This document shows, in pieces, positions 52,471 through 62,985 of a DNA stretch of 64,000 bases. The DNA comes from Azorinus chamasolen (lineage: Eukaryota > Mollusca > Bivalvia > Cardiida > Solecurtidae): contig OY755243.1 in NCBI GenBank assembly GCA_963576725.1, positions 75,538,106 through 75,602,105 of the forward strand, read 5' to 3'. The notes under the pieces are model-generated. The model worked only from the letters and a program-made list of their open reading frames with translations. It made no database searches and had not been told where the DNA came from. A program made the position numbers and the translations under genes. Within the stretch, counting starts at the first letter, position 1, and each line of letters opens with the position of its first letter.

Positions 52471-53180
52471 ATGTACAATGAAAAAGATATTCCATTTTTA
52501 TCTTATTTTACAATAAAAGTTTCAGGGTTTTTTATTTGGCTATATTCCCAATGGCAAAAGGTGTGTTTTTCACCTATTTTTTAGGACAATCTCAATTTAC
52601 AAAAAATAATTCATACTTTTTTATCATTCGGAATGTTCGGAGTTATTCTTTCATTACTAGTTATTGATCAATACAGTAAAACGTTTATCGGTCGAAGTGC
52701 ATACTGCTTAGCGTCTTGATATGTCACCCCGTCCCCTCGTTTTGCGACATTGTCTCCACGCTTGATTAATTAACATGCCACGTGTAGTATTTGTGGACAA
52801 CGTAGCAATTTGCATTTTGTCACGACTGGTTCCTGAACAATTTATTTGCTAAACTCAAGTATAGCGAAAACCGGAACCAACTCGTGATTGCGTAATTCGG
52901 GTGTTCTCCGCTGGGGATTACCCTGATTGGTCCATACCAAAATAGTCCAAGCGTGTATCACAGCATGACAGCGTGAGAAAGGTGGTCTGTCTATGTGTAG
53001 AGAACTAACAGATAATCTCCCACAGGGAGGAAAATATCGGTCACTAAAACAATTGCCATGGTAAAATTTCAAAACGGTAGGGAAAACTAAAAAGGGCCCA
53101 TTAATAAAAATGGTATCTTGGCAGCCAGCTGGGGGGGGGCCCGGGCCCCCGAGCCCCCCACCTGGGTACGTGCCATTTGC

Positions 53181-53725
53181 CAACTCACTAAAATCGGTCC
53201 TCGGTAATAGACATGGGTTATTTATTTATAACTGTGTAAATATGACGTATTCAGTTCTGGCATATTATTACTGAATATGAATAAACTGGAAAAGACGAGA
53301 AGTGAAACAAATGTAAACTTATTGGAAATCACGAAGTGATTGAACATTCAATAACGCCAGACAAAGAGCGTTCCAAAAATAGTCAAAATCTAAACTTAAC
53401 GACAAACAAGCTTGATACTAGCCCCCGTAATGAAATACAATATAGCTCAATATTGCAATGTACGCATTCAGGCTTCGGGTATTTTTGACGGAAAATCGGT
53501 CAAAGTACATGTAGGTCTATTCGTTAGTGCTGGGCGATTTCTAGCATAATAAACCTATACATATAGCCGTTCGAGCACCAGGCAACTTGACTCGGTGACG
53601 ACTGACTCTAATACCCAGCTACCTTCTTTGGTATAAAAAACAAGAGCAAGAACAGTAACGAAAAAACATCATGGCGACTTCTAAAAAAGAAGAAACATTA
53701 TATTTGCAACAACACCTAATTACCT
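53181..53725. other. Unassigned gene-free stretch
   Basis: No repeat family match. An ATG in a short frame at about 53671 (MATSKKEETLYLQQ...) runs directly into the MITE at 53726, so it is not supported as a gene. Confidence 0.3.
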
Positions 53726-53970
53726 TAACCCTTTACTCCTTGAATATCCGTGTAAGAAATAATGATATCATGAATATTAATTAGAATATTTTAGTAATAG
53801 CATATGGAATGTTTGATCTAGGAATAAACAGTAAAATCATATCCATTTTACTTATTGAGCAAACAGGGCATGACCCTTATCAGGCGGCTCCTGTAGGAGC
53901 TGTCTGATCTGGATCTACTCTGTTTGCAAAGGTTCGAAAAGGCATTTATATGAACGAAAGTGATTACATG
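53726..53970 (+). mobile_element. MITE family C
   Basis: TTAACCCTTTACTCCTTGAA, core AGGCGGCTCCTGTAGGAGCT, GGATCTACTCTGTTTGCAAA, right end decayed (ATATGAACGAAAGTGATTA). Confidence 0.65.
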
Positions 53971-54039
53971 TAGTATTCGGACACCCAGTCGTCCCTCTTC
54001 GCCCGTTTGTACAGCTGATTAAGTCACTAAGGGAGCATT

Positions 54040-54190
54040 TTGGAACTTAAAATTAAAAAAAACCCAACAAAGTAGCAAATTGTGAAGACCTTGATCAAAC
54101 GGCTCCTACAGGAGGAACCGTTTGACCTGGGTATGCACTATTTGCGTAAGTTTGTATGTCAGATTACAAAGAGTAACTAGTACATCGTAT
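54040..54190. mobile_element. A/C-type hairpin relic
   Basis: GATCAAACGGCTCCTACAGG, AGGAACCGTTTGACCTGG and TGCACTATTTGCG form an imperfect hairpin without recognisable family ends. Confidence 0.4.
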
Positions 54191-54242
54191 ATGTAACACT
54201 TTATAGTACAGAAAAACCCTCTCTATAGTGACCACTTAATCT

Positions 54243-54466
54243 TTTAACCCTTTGCCTCATAAGCTATTTTTAGACCCAGCCTCTTTGAATAAATCTACCG
54301 AAAAGGAGCATTTAGATCTACTAGAGAAAAGGAAAAAAATAGAATTGTGTAGTAAGTACTTATTGAAATCATTTTGATAAATAGAGCATGCATTTGCTCC
54401 TATGGTTTCAAAAAAAAAGGACTTTTACAGAGGCGTAGAAATGCGTATTTGTGGAGGGAAGGGTTA
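54243..54466 (+). mobile_element. MITE family B, palindrome damaged
   Basis: TTAACCCTTTGCCTCATAAG, TTTTTAGACCCAGCCTCTTT, AGCATGCATTTGCTCCTATG; the right arm of the palindrome is mostly deleted. It ends GGAGGGAAGGGTTA. Confidence 0.65.
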
Positions 54467-55015
54467 CCCTTTACCTGTTCAATATTCATGTAAGAAATAA
54501 TGATATGAATATTTATTTGCTGATTTTTTTTATAATGAAATTTAATGTAGATCCATATATGTTTTTCGGTATTGGTAAAACCAGGGTAGACCTACCGTTT
54601 TACTAACAATTCGCAAGATTTGCGTAACCATACTATGGAAGGCCGGTGCGCCATGCTAAATGCGAAATGCTAAATACGATTTTCGTAAAACCCGTTTTAC
54701 TAAACTTTCGTAACTTGCGAAATTTGCGTACGTAAGAATAGTGCGTAACTCTTCAAATGGAGGTAGTATTTTTATGACGCGCGCACCTGTCATCGGCATC
54801 AAAATGTAAACAATCGTCTGCTGTACAGAACATCGTTCATTATCATGGAAACTGTCAATAAACCCAGAAAGGAAAACTGTCGAGTGTGGTCTGTCGTAAT
54901 TTCATAAGCAAACAAAGCAGTCCGTAATCAGATGACTCCTACAGGGATCATCTGCTCTGGGTCTACTCTGTTTGCAAAGGCGTGAAAATGCGTTTTACGA
55001 AGGAAAGGGTTAAGA
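54467..55015 (+). mobile_element. Family C MITE with a further insertion
   Basis: C left part 54467-about 54560 and right part about 54893-55014 (AATTTCATAAGCAAACAAAG, core GATGACTCCTACAGGGATCA, GAAGGAAAGGGTTAA). The 330 bp between contain GTTTTACTAACAATTCGCAA and TTACTAAACTTTCGTAACTT, an insertion of unknown type. Confidence 0.5.
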
Positions 55016-56165
55016 CGACCATGCACTATGAACCGTAGCCTACTGTGTATATTTAATGACGGTTCGACAATATTCTTTTCAAATGCATATAGATCTAGAT
55101 CTATACAATGACCGACATACCATACATGGCCAAACTGAAAACGATATTGAGCAATTATATAATTGTGCAGTTGAGGGCAATTTTATTTCTTCAATAGTAG
55201 ACTATAGCTCTATTGCTTCAATGTCATTGACAATAACATTGTTAGTGTATACCTGATAGAAGCACATTTTCAATCACAGTAAACCCAAATCGGCTGATCT
55301 GGATCTCCTCTGTTTGCTTATGAAATAATTAATACATAGCTGATTCTACAGCTGCTTACATTGTAAATGTAAAAAAAAAACCCTTATTCATTATGCTATA
55401 TTTTTACATTCAGCTAGATCTAATTAATAATCATACATCCATTATTTCTCACAGGAATATTCACGAGGGACCTTTCCCTCTAGGAGCTTTCTGCATTACT
55501 TTTGTCCTGCATTAAGCTACCACCTGCATCTAGTACCCAGAAGTATACCTCTTTTAGGTGGTCGCATTAGCGGGGTTTTACTGTATTTAACCCTTTCCAC
55601 ACCAGACCCGGATCAGACGGCTCATGTAGGACAAACTGTACACTCATATCTATATTATTCAGTAAGCAAACAGAGACAGAGCAGATCCTGAACGTAGGGG
55701 CCGTCTGATCTTGGTCTACTCTGTTTTCAAGGTCGTTAAAATGTGTTTATATGGAGTTAAACAAGCACAAAGGACAGTAGTGAAATTCTATACTACTGAC
55801 TGTTTTTCAGTTCGCTCAATATTAACCTTGAGACCTTGAGTGTGTGTGCTATTGGAGGTGGGGGTGTTGCAAGAACAGGCACGTCTATTATATTATATTT
55901 GAAAACGACTTCATACAAATATTAACCCTGATCCTGTGCCAGCACTGTGAAAAATGGTGTCGTTTAAATTCCAATTTGTGCAGTTCTGCTTTAATATTTC
56001 CGAATCGTTGAAACTTTGAAAACGAGCGACTCTCAATCAGCGTAGGTCACAGAGATCCACCAAATTACTTGGCGTCTTATATGGATCCAAGCTGTTTGCA
56101 TGTGCAAGTCCGGTCACGTTTAGCAGAATAAGGGTTAGCGCTTACTGTGCGGGAAACGAATCACT
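55016..56165. other. Gene-free stretch with C, D and E relics
   Basis: 55260-55470 is a C relic (AACCCAAATCGGCTGATCTG). 55479-55590 is the right half of D (GCTTTCTGCATTACTTTTGT to AGCGGGGTTTTACTGTA). 55590-55765 holds A/C core pieces. 56065-56105 is an E half (TACTTGGCGTCTTATATGGA). No coding sequence recognised. Confidence 0.45.
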
Positions 56166-56345
56166 AATGTTCTTTGCAAACAGTGCAGACCCAGATGAGA
56201 GGGCTCCTAGAGAAGCCCCCTCATCAGGGTCTGCACTATTTGTCATGTTACACTTTTCTTTAGATAAATACCTAAATATTCACCATAATCTTGACCTGTT
56301 TGAATTTTTGGATTAGGTTGTTTGAAAATTCAGCGTTGTACATAA
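56166..56345 (-). mobile_element. MITE family F
   Basis: TTGCAAACAGTGCAGACCCA, GATGAGAGGGCTCCTAGAGA, AGCCCCCTCATCAGGGTCTG, TTTGTCATGTTACACTTTTC. Matches 17818-18036. Ends decayed. Confidence 0.6.
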
Positions 56346-56604
56346 GTGTTTAAAAAAACCCTACCTGTTATAATACTGAATTTACTAAAGACATTTGAGA
56401 AAGGGGGTTTTATTCCTATGACCAGTGTGTGTAATCGACTTCGATATATTGACCCATGCTCTATTTTTAAATCTCTGACGGGTTGTACTTATCGATTAAT
56501 ACCCCTTTTAGTGCTAGCATTGTCGTCTGCTAGACAACATTTTCGTTTGCTTCAAGTTTTAGAGTAAGCTTTCTACAATGTCTTTTTCAGCAGATAAACA
56601 TGGT

Positions 56605-56675
56605 ACCAAACTGTTTGGATCCTGATGAGACACCGAGTTACTCGGCGTCTCATCTGGATCCAAACTGTTTGCATA
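56605..56675. repeat. Family E palindrome upstream of gene 3
   Basis: A nearly perfect palindrome: CCAAACTGTTTGGATCCTGA, GACACCGAGTTACTCGGCGT, then the complement to GGATCCAAACTGTTTGC. It lies about 170 bp before the ATG of the following gene. Confidence 0.7.
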
Positions 56676-56843
56676 TGATATCACAGACCCGTTTTGGTCA
56701 CAGTACAGGCGTTAAGTGTATGTAAACGCGACCGTTTCACAGTCACATCAAACTTTAAGTGTTAGACAGTGCGCTCACGTAGACGTTTTACATTATCACA
56801 GTTTTCCGTTTAGTTTCTTGTTTTGATAACACTAAGAGTCACC

Positions 56844-57060
56844 ATGCCTCCTAAGAAGCCTACTGTCACAAAACCAGCGGCCAAGGGAACCACAGCAACA
56901 AAAACGCCCTCAAAAGGCGCCACAAAAGGAGGAGCAACTGGAGCAGGTGCCACAAAAGGAGGAGCAGCGGGGACAGGGGCCAGCAAGGGAGGAGCAGCGG
57001 GGACAGGGGCCAGCAAAGGAGGAACAACGGGAGGAAAGACAGAGGAGAAAAAAGCAGAAG
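56844..57060 (+). CDS. Gene 3 exon 1
   Basis: 217 nt; the MPPKKPTVTKPAAKGTTATK start and the repeated GGAGCAGCGGGGACAGGGGC unit (27 bp, twice perfect, third partial, about 56960-57025). Donor GTAAGA. The internal minisatellite makes copy-number variation between individuals likely. Confidence 0.85.
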
Positions 57061-57091
57061 GTAAGATTTTAACAATCTTATAACTCTCTCT

Positions 57092-57126
<35 letters not shown>

Positions 57127-57164
57127 CTCTCTCTCTCTCTGGCCTTCCCAGCTCGGGGGAAGGG

Positions 57165-57196
<32 letters not shown>

Positions 57197-57203
57197 AGAG
57201 AGA

Positions 57204-57239
<36 letters not shown>

Positions 57240-60200
57240 GCATGGAACACCTGCCCAACTCGGGGGAGGGAGAGAGGGGAGGGAGGGAGAGGGGCGTGGA
57301 GTGGTGTGGCGGGACAGGACATCGCGGGACGGGGCGGGGTGTACGTCACGACTGGACACGCCGCACATATTCATCCTCTGTCAGGCTGATTTTGTCTAGC
57401 GTTTCTTTTAAACATTAATTTTCTTTCCATCTTCAGCTAAACCCATAAAGGAAATTCTGGTCCCTGAGGAGATTGGACTGAAGGAGGTCGCGAATGTAAT
57501 GAACCAAGCCGGAGGCGTGGGAATTAAATTCAAAGAATCAAACAGGTACCGACTGTTAATTCATGTACAGTAAAATCTTGATAAAAACCCGCTAATGCGA
57601 CCACCTAAAAAGGTATAATTCTGGATGCTAGATGCATGTGATAGCTAGCTTAATGCAGGACAAAAGTAATGCAGAAAGCTCCTCTAGGAGCTTTCTGCAT
57701 TACTTTTGTCCTGCATTAAGCAACCACCTGCTTACAAAGACACCCATGTTTATTCATTAAGTGGTCGCACTAAAGGGATTCTACTGTATACTAGTGCTTG
57801 TAAGTAAATGTGCTACTTTTAGTACCTATCAATATGCAGGGGTACATTAGAAATTAATGAAGATAGGCTGCATTGTGCGACTATGTCTGTACTTGTCCTT
57901 TATCTTTTAAGAGGTTTCTGAGGTAAGGAAGTGTACCGAATCTTAGACATCTGGTCCCGAAATTATGAAACTTTTAACGCGAGACTCAAATCATTTTCGG
58001 TCAGATTTTGAGCAAGCCCAGTCTCTGAAACGGAGTCATGTTTATGAATTACAGTAAAATCTCCCCAGAGCAACGCTCAAAATAATCCCAGGTTATAGTT
58101 TAAAGCAGGATGAAAGAAAAGCAAAACGCTCTTGTAAGGTCTGCCTTAATTACATATATCTTCACTGTGTACAAGTATTTCGCTGTGCAATCACTGCTGT
58201 GGAGTGCACTGGTTGCACAATCAATTTGTAAATACTGCAGACCCTGATGAGACAGCTCCTGCAGGAGCTCCTCACTATTTACAGGTAGGTATATTGACGT
58301 GAACAGCAAGTGAAGGGTTAATATCGGTCACCCGCTTTTCACTCCATAGTCGCTTAGACAGTTTTTACTGTTTTTGCAATGTCTAATTCACCCAAAAGTA
58401 ATGTTTTAAATCTAAGTCGATGCATAAACGAAGCTTTCAGATTACGTAGATCCTGTCAAATTATGTAACTTTTGATTCCATCCTCATATGTTGCATGACA
58501 TACAACTATATATTGAGACTATACTTATTCTTCAGGATGTCTTGGTTATTGAATTTAGGATGTTGTATTAATACCAGTGTTATACAATCTATCGCATATA
58601 CCAATTATTATCATGCATTAAATATTGTTAAATGTCGATGAACTGTGAATAGTTTAAGTCAATAAAGAACCTTGAATCTATTTAGCGGGATAATGTTTAT
58701 GAAGTAACATACCTACGGTGGTGACAGCATTTTCAGACAGACATATCGCTTTCTTCTTGGCAATACATTTACAATGTATAATCAAATGTTTTATGATGCC
58801 CTGTAATACTGAATTGGGCTGAATAAGAAAATACGTAAAGGAACACGCATTGGAGCAATCTAACCCTTTTGAATGCTATTTTTTCAAAGTGGAATGGCCC
58901 ATCATTGTTTAACGATAAAGCCTATTCATTATGAAAGGTTATCACTGTATGGTGAGGAATTTAAATGACAAACATTGCAGACCCTGGTCAGTGAGCTCCT
59001 AGAGGAGCCTTCTTATCGGGGTCTACACTGTTTGAAGTTGGCAGTACTCTCGTTTATCACAATTAAAAGGTTATGGGAGACAGAATAAACAGCTAAAAAT
59101 GTCATTTAAGCCTATCACCACCAATGTCGCATAAATGCACCATGACAAATAGTGCAGTCCCAGATCAGTCGCCGCCTTTTGAAGGCGGCGTCAGATCAGG
59201 GACTTCACTTTTTGTCTCAATATCTATTTCTATATATGTGCTTTATTCTTTTGGGAGTTGTATTCATTTATCTCATTTCATTAATTTACTGAATGATTTA
59301 ACAAACTTGGATTGCAGATGACAATTAGAAATTTGGCACCGAAAGAGTTAACAGAGAACATGTAGACACTCTTCGCACATGTATTGCAACGAAGACCGAG
59401 TAACTCTCATCTGGATACAAACTGTTTGTCACTCTTTTGACCTTTATTTATAAAGAAATTGAAGAAATGTCTGCTTTAAAAGCTGTAGCAGGCGAAAATG
59501 AACCCATTATATAAGGCCTTGGAAACACTGTAGACCGAATTCAAAGGGCTCTCGATGAAGAACTTTGAACAGGGATTGCACTGTTTGTCATAAAAATCAT
59601 TTCCTCACTGATAAATTTGACAATGTTTCGTTCATTTAATATCTGGAGACGGTTGGTTTCAATTATTCAGAAGGTTAAGGAACCTTGATTAAACGGCTCA
59701 TGATCTTGGTCTACTCTGTTTGTAATGGTGCAAAAGCGTGAAAAGGCGTTTATATGAGGAAAAGGGTTAACCACGCCCTCGTAAAGGTCATTGAAATGAA
59801 ACTATTCATAACATATCGTTTTTCTTCTCTATTTTCAGATGTTTGTTCATGTTTGACAAAAATGGCAATGTTGGCACATTCGTGAAATACAGAGATGTTA
59901 ACTTCCTCGTGCCTACTCTGCCAACTGACTTGAATCCCGAGCCCATGAGGAAAGCTTTAATGGGGTCTTTACGGTAATGAAACTGCAGTAGAACCTATCT
60001 TACGCGACTTTAAATTGATTGGACGCACAAATCTTGGTTAATGGTTGCTTAATGAAGGGCAAACGAAATGCAGAAAGCTCCTATAGGAGCTTTCTGCATT
60101 ACTTTTGACCTGCATCAAGCTAGCACCTGCTCTATACACCAATAATTAGACATCTTTTTGATGATCGCCTAAGACATGTTCTACTATATTCTTGTGATAT

Positions 60201-62488
60201 CAGCTGGTCCGTTTGGGCCATACGATGAGCAAATCAATGACTCTTGAAAGCGAACTCGCGATGTCCTTGGTGAACCATCTGATCAGGATGTGCTCTGTTG
60301 TCATATCTGATTCTACAGTTTCTCACATGACCAACAATTTCTGTGTATACCATTATAATAAAAATGCATCTAATTAATATTCATGATGTCATTATATCTT
60401 TCATGTTTCAGGTTCGGCAAGCCCAATGTTCTCGATATCTCTGGTGCAGACCAAGGTGGAATAATGGAGAAAATAAAAGAGAAATACGACGAGATCTACA
60501 AGGGTCTGTACAATGACATCATGGATAGAAGCATCCTTGAAGAAGACAAGTAAATATGTTATAGTTATAGCCCTTGTATAGTAGAACACATCTAAACCGG
60601 ACGTTAAATTCAGTATAAATATCAGTCTTGGAGACAGGTGACAGCTTAATGCAGGGTGAAAGTTATGCAGAAAGCTCCTCTGGGACTTTTATCCTGCATT
60701 AAGGAGCCGCCTGCCCAAATTCTTCTCTACTAGAAATCCGGTTCCGTCGCGTTAAAATTCGGCATCTGAAAAGAGTCTGCACTGTTTACCACTCATCAGA
60801 TCATGTTCTGTTCTGTTGTGATGATGTTACGCCTGTTTACATACCGCCTTGGCTGATATGATTCCACACTGTTTGCTAAGCGTAAATGTTGGTTTTCGAT
60901 TTTGTTGGTAGCTTATTCTAACAGAAGAACAGAAAACTCTTTGAAATGACCACTTTAGTGAATACAATTCAGCTCTTTGAAAGCAGGCAACTTTACTCAG
61001 AACGAAATTAAGTTTGTCATACATTCAGCTAACACCTGTACTGACACTTTACCTCATGAATATTTATAGAAAACAAAAAATGATGACTTCATGAATATTA
61101 TTTACTATACAGTGAAACCCCGCTAATGCGACCACTTAATAAACAGCCACTGATGTCGTTTAAAGCAGGTGGTTGCTTAATGCAGGACGAAAGTTATGCA
61201 GAAAGCTCCTATAGGAGCTTTCTGCATAACTTTCGTCCTGCATTAAGCTACCACCTGCCTCTGCCACCCAGAATTATGCCCTTTTTTGGTGGTCGTATTA
61301 GCGGGGTTTTACTATATTTAGAATAGGCCTAATGTTTACTCTGGCATGTGAACACAGGAACTTTTGATCCATCGCACAAAGTGGAGAATCATATATATGT
61401 ACATGTACATATATATAATCCATAAGCGAACAGAACAGACCCTGATTAGATGGCTCCTACAGGAGCCGTCTGGTCTGCTTCTACTCTGTTTGTCTCTATA
61501 AGGTAAAGGGTTAAATGTAAAGACGGACTATAATATTTCCATTGAGTGGTCTATCAAGATAGGTGCTATAGTAGCAGCTATCTCTCATTTGTCTGAGACT
61601 TTAGAAGGAACTCTCGAATTTGTGAGTAGGATCCAGAATGTTTGGTACTCTGAAACTGTCAATGAATGGAAGCAAAGTGCATTTTTGAACTGCCAAAGGC
61701 AGCCCACTCTTTTATCGGAATTCAAAATGACCATGATTTACTGCGAGACTAGGTTTCAGGTTTACACTTCTGAACAAAACAGCTGCACTAATTTTCACTG
61801 TGCTCACTAATGCCCAAGAACTTTTTGATATTTGTTGTGCTCTTAACATTCTGCAGGTCATTGCTACCCTGTGTAATGTACTCCAAATACCCTCTGCACT
61901 CTGAGCAACTGATATCTGCAAACATTGTCGTTTGCTGCAATTCTAAAGATGCTAAACTTGTTTCTTCCATATCTTTTCAAAAACGAATTTCAGATTGACA
62001 AATAATAACTTTTCTTATAGAAAATGCATAGCAACAGGAACGTTTGGTATCAGAACTAAGAAAAGATCCTTTTATCGCAGTTATTCACTTAGAATGACGT
62101 TTCAAAGCATGCTTTAACTTACGCCTTTCAAAATGACTTTCAAAAGGTCTTCTTCTTCCAGTGTAGGGTAGGGATCCTATCGGAACGTCTTATCAGTGCT
62201 TATAATTCTACTGTATATATCTTCATTTCTTGGTTGTTTTGTTTGTTTGTTTGTTTTGCTTGTTTGACAGTTTCACTTAACAGGCATTTTGAGTTATCTT
62301 TTACTTTACTGTCTCTTAGATACAAAAAGTTGTACGTGCCCGCCATCGACGAGGACGTGTATAAGAACATGCTCGAATACAATTTGTCCGGCTTCCAGTT
62401 CATGATCTTGACCAAGGTGGACCCGGACACTGAGCCCAATACCACGGAGGACTACATGGGGGACTACTTTCCCGTCACAATCAAATAA
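56844..62488 (+). CDS. Five-exon gene, 255-residue protein with basic low-complexity N-terminus
   Basis: Exons 56844-57060, 57437-57545, 59839-59973, 60412-60549 and 62320-62488; all GT-AG, all in frame. The ATG has a good context (CACCATGCC). Residues 1-73 are rich in Lys, Gly, Ala and Thr, with repeated TKGGA/GTGASKGGAA motifs. Residues 73 to 255 are of normal composition, with LVPEEIGLKEVANVMNQAGG, CLFMFDKNGNVGTFVKYRDV, RKALMGSLRFGKPNVLDI, YNDIMDRSILEEDKYKKLYV and FQFMILTKVD. The pattern ALxGxLRFGKPxVxD ... MDxSIL ... FxFxxLTK recalls, from memory, the C-terminal region of IQ-motif/ankyrin-repeat protein IQANK1, but no IQ or ankyrin repeats are present. I do not assign a function. No signal peptide or membrane segment is seen. 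Confidence 0.85.
57083..57300. repeat. (CT)n and (GA)n tracts in intron 1 of gene 3
   Basis: A CT run (about 57083-57140) and a GA run (about 57165-57236) face each other around GGCCTTCCCAGCTCGGGGGA, followed by GGGAGGGAGAG-rich sequence to 57300. The two tracts are complementary. All frames here (Ser/Leu- or Glu/Arg-rich) are artefacts. Confidence 0.85.
57437..57545 (+). CDS. Gene 3 exon 2
   Basis: 109 nt encoding (A)KPIKEILVPEEIGLKEVAN then VMNQAGGVGIKFKESN. Acceptor CATCTTCAG, donor GTACCG; enters in phase 1 and leaves in phase 2. Confidence 0.85.
57566..57790. mobile_element. MITE family D, full length (intron 2 of gene 3)
   Basis: TACAGTAAAATCTTG at the left and GGGATTCTACTGTA at the right. 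Perfect core palindrome GCAGAAAGCTCCTCTAGGAG, with matching GCTTAATGCAGGACAAAAGT arms. Confidence 0.75.
57791..59838. other. Intron 2 of gene 3, rest
   Basis: Holds a D-like relic (58052-58140), a core hairpin GACAGCTCCTGCAGGAGCTC (about 58250), an F relic (58970-59040, GAGCTCCTAGAGGAGCC) and a palindrome at 59150-59216 (GCAGTCCCAGATCAGTCGCC with GGCGGCGTCAGATCAGGGAC). C fragments near 59670-59770 end GAGGAAAAGGGTTAA. No coding sequence seen. Confidence 0.5.
59839..59973 (+). CDS. Gene 3 exon 3
   Basis: 135 nt encoding (R)CLFMFDKNGNVGTFVKYRD then VNFLVPTLPTDLNPEPMRKA. The acidic/Asn segment DKNGNVGTF superficially resembles a calcium loop but lacks the full EF-hand pattern. Acceptor ATTTTCAG, donor GTAATG. 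Confidence 0.87.
59984..60190. mobile_element. MITE family D (intron 3 of gene 3)
   Basis: CAGTAGAACCTATCTTACGC at the left, GACATGTTCTACTATA at the right. Perfect core GCAGAAAGCTCCTATAGGAG. Confidence 0.7.
60245..60408 (-). mobile_element. Family C relic adjoining the exon 4 acceptor
   Basis: GAACCATCTGATCAGGATGT, TCTGATTCTACAGTTTCTCA, TAATTAATATTCATGATGTC and ATTATATCTTTCATG. It matches family C up to a few bases from the TTTCAG acceptor at 60406-60411. Confidence 0.55.
60412..60549 (+). CDS. Gene 3 exon 4
   Basis: 138 nt encoding (R)FGKPNVLDISGADQGGIME, KIKEKYDEIYKGLYNDIMDR and SILEED. Acceptor TTTCAG, donor GTAAAT; phase 2 at both ends. Reading through the donor would give an immediate TAA. 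Confidence 0.87.
60590..60740. mobile_element. MITE family D variant (intron 4 of gene 3)
   Basis: TCTAAACCGGACGTTAAATT, GACAGGTGACAGCTTAATGC, GCAGAAAGCTCCTCTGGGAC. The left half of the right arm is lost. Same subfamily as 62522-62725 (CTAAACCGG ends). Confidence 0.6.
61030..61518 (+). mobile_element. Family C MITE with a family D MITE inserted
   Basis: C: about 61040 (ACTTTACCTCATGAATATTT) to 61518 (GGTAAAGGGTTAA), core GATGGCTCCTACAGGAGCCG. D: 61108-61316, TACAGTGAAACCCCGCTAAT with its complement, perfect core GCAGAAAGCTCCTATAGGAG, flanked by TA. Confidence 0.7.
61519..62319. other. Rest of intron 4 of gene 3
   Basis: No gene or full MITE. The frames at 61589-61998 lack splice or homology support. 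The right end before exon 5 is T-rich (TTGTTTTGTTTGTTTGTTTG), ending CTGTCTCTTAG. Confidence 0.4.
62320..62488 (+). CDS. Gene 3 exon 5 (terminal)
   Basis: 169 nt encoding (K)YKKLYVPAIDEDVYKNMLE, YNLSGFQFMILTKVDPDTEP, NTTEDYMGDYFPVTIK and TAA. Codon use is GC-richer than surrounding DNA, as expected for a true exon. Confidence 0.9.
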
Positions 62489-62502
62489 TGAATGTGTTTA
62501 GA

Positions 62503-62515
62503 AATAAATAATAAA
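62503..62515 (+). terminator. Polyadenylation signals of gene 3
   Basis: Two overlapping AATAAA hexamers (62503-62508, 62510-62515) lie 15-27 bases after the stop codon. The 3' UTR is therefore very short, and a family D MITE begins almost at once. Confidence 0.65.
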
Positions 62516-62521
62516 TTCAAC

Positions 62522-62728
62522 CGCTCTAAACCGGACGTTAAAATTAAGTATAAATGCCGGTCTTTCAGACAGGTGGCTGCTTAATGCAGGTTGAAAGTCA
62601 TACAGAAAGCTCCTAAAGGAGCTTTCTGTATGACTTTCACCCTGCATTAAGTAGCCACCTGCCTAAGATACCTAAATATTATTGTTCTTTATCAAAATTC
62701 CGGTTTAGATGGATTTTACTGTACATTA
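62522..62728. mobile_element. MITE family D variant, full length
   Basis: CTCTAAACCGGACGTTAAAA at the left and TTCCGGTTTAGATGGATTTT then ACTGTA at the right. Perfect core CAGAAAGCTCCTAAAGGAGC; arms GGTGGCTGCTTAATGCAGG. Confidence 0.7.
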
Positions 62729-62765
62729 AAACCTTTCTAAATGGACCACTTTTAACTCAAGTGGT

Positions 62766-62985
62766 TGTTTAATCCTTTACTCCATGAATATTTATGAAAG
62801 AAATGACACCGTGAATATTAATTGAATTAATTTGATAACGAGACATTGACATGGGAAGTTTTGGCTATTGTAGAAACTTTGGACTCATATCTATGTTATT
62901 TCAATAGCAATCAGAGCAGACCTGATCTTGGTTTACTCTGTTTGCAAAAGCATAACAATACGCATTTATGGAGGAAAGGGTTTAC
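62766..62985 (+). mobile_element. MITE family C
   Basis: TTTAATCCTTTACTCCATGA to TATTTATGGAGGAAAGGGTT; the core is reduced to GCAGACCTGATCTTGGTTTA. Confidence 0.65.

Larger units (their letters stand above)
51404..53180. mobile_element. Probable 1.77 kb transposon with G-rich ends
   Basis: Left end GGGCCGTACCCAG (about 51410) followed by a 17-G run; right end CTGGGTACGTGCC (about 53162-53174) preceded by C/G runs. The ends are imperfect inverts of each other. The interior has an 85-bp tandem array (next entry) and no recognisable transposase. The frames 51328-51552 and 52842-53183 are Pro/Gly-rich products of the G runs. Confidence 0.4.

Noticed and set aside
51328..53183. Pro-rich frames at 51328-51552 and 52842-53183
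   Set aside because: Caused by G/C homopolymer runs at the ends of a probable transposon.
53671..53730. Short gene start MATSKKEETLYLQQ
   Set aside because: The frame reads straight into a MITE and stops; no donor or homology seen.
56866..57389. Long Ser/Leu/Pro and Arg/Glu-rich frames around gene 3 exon 1
   Set aside because: Produced by CT/GA tracts and the opposite strand of exon 1.
59839..59973. EF-hand calcium-binding loop in gene 3 (DKNGNVGTF)
   Set aside because: The downstream acidic positions and flanking helices of an EF-hand are not matched.
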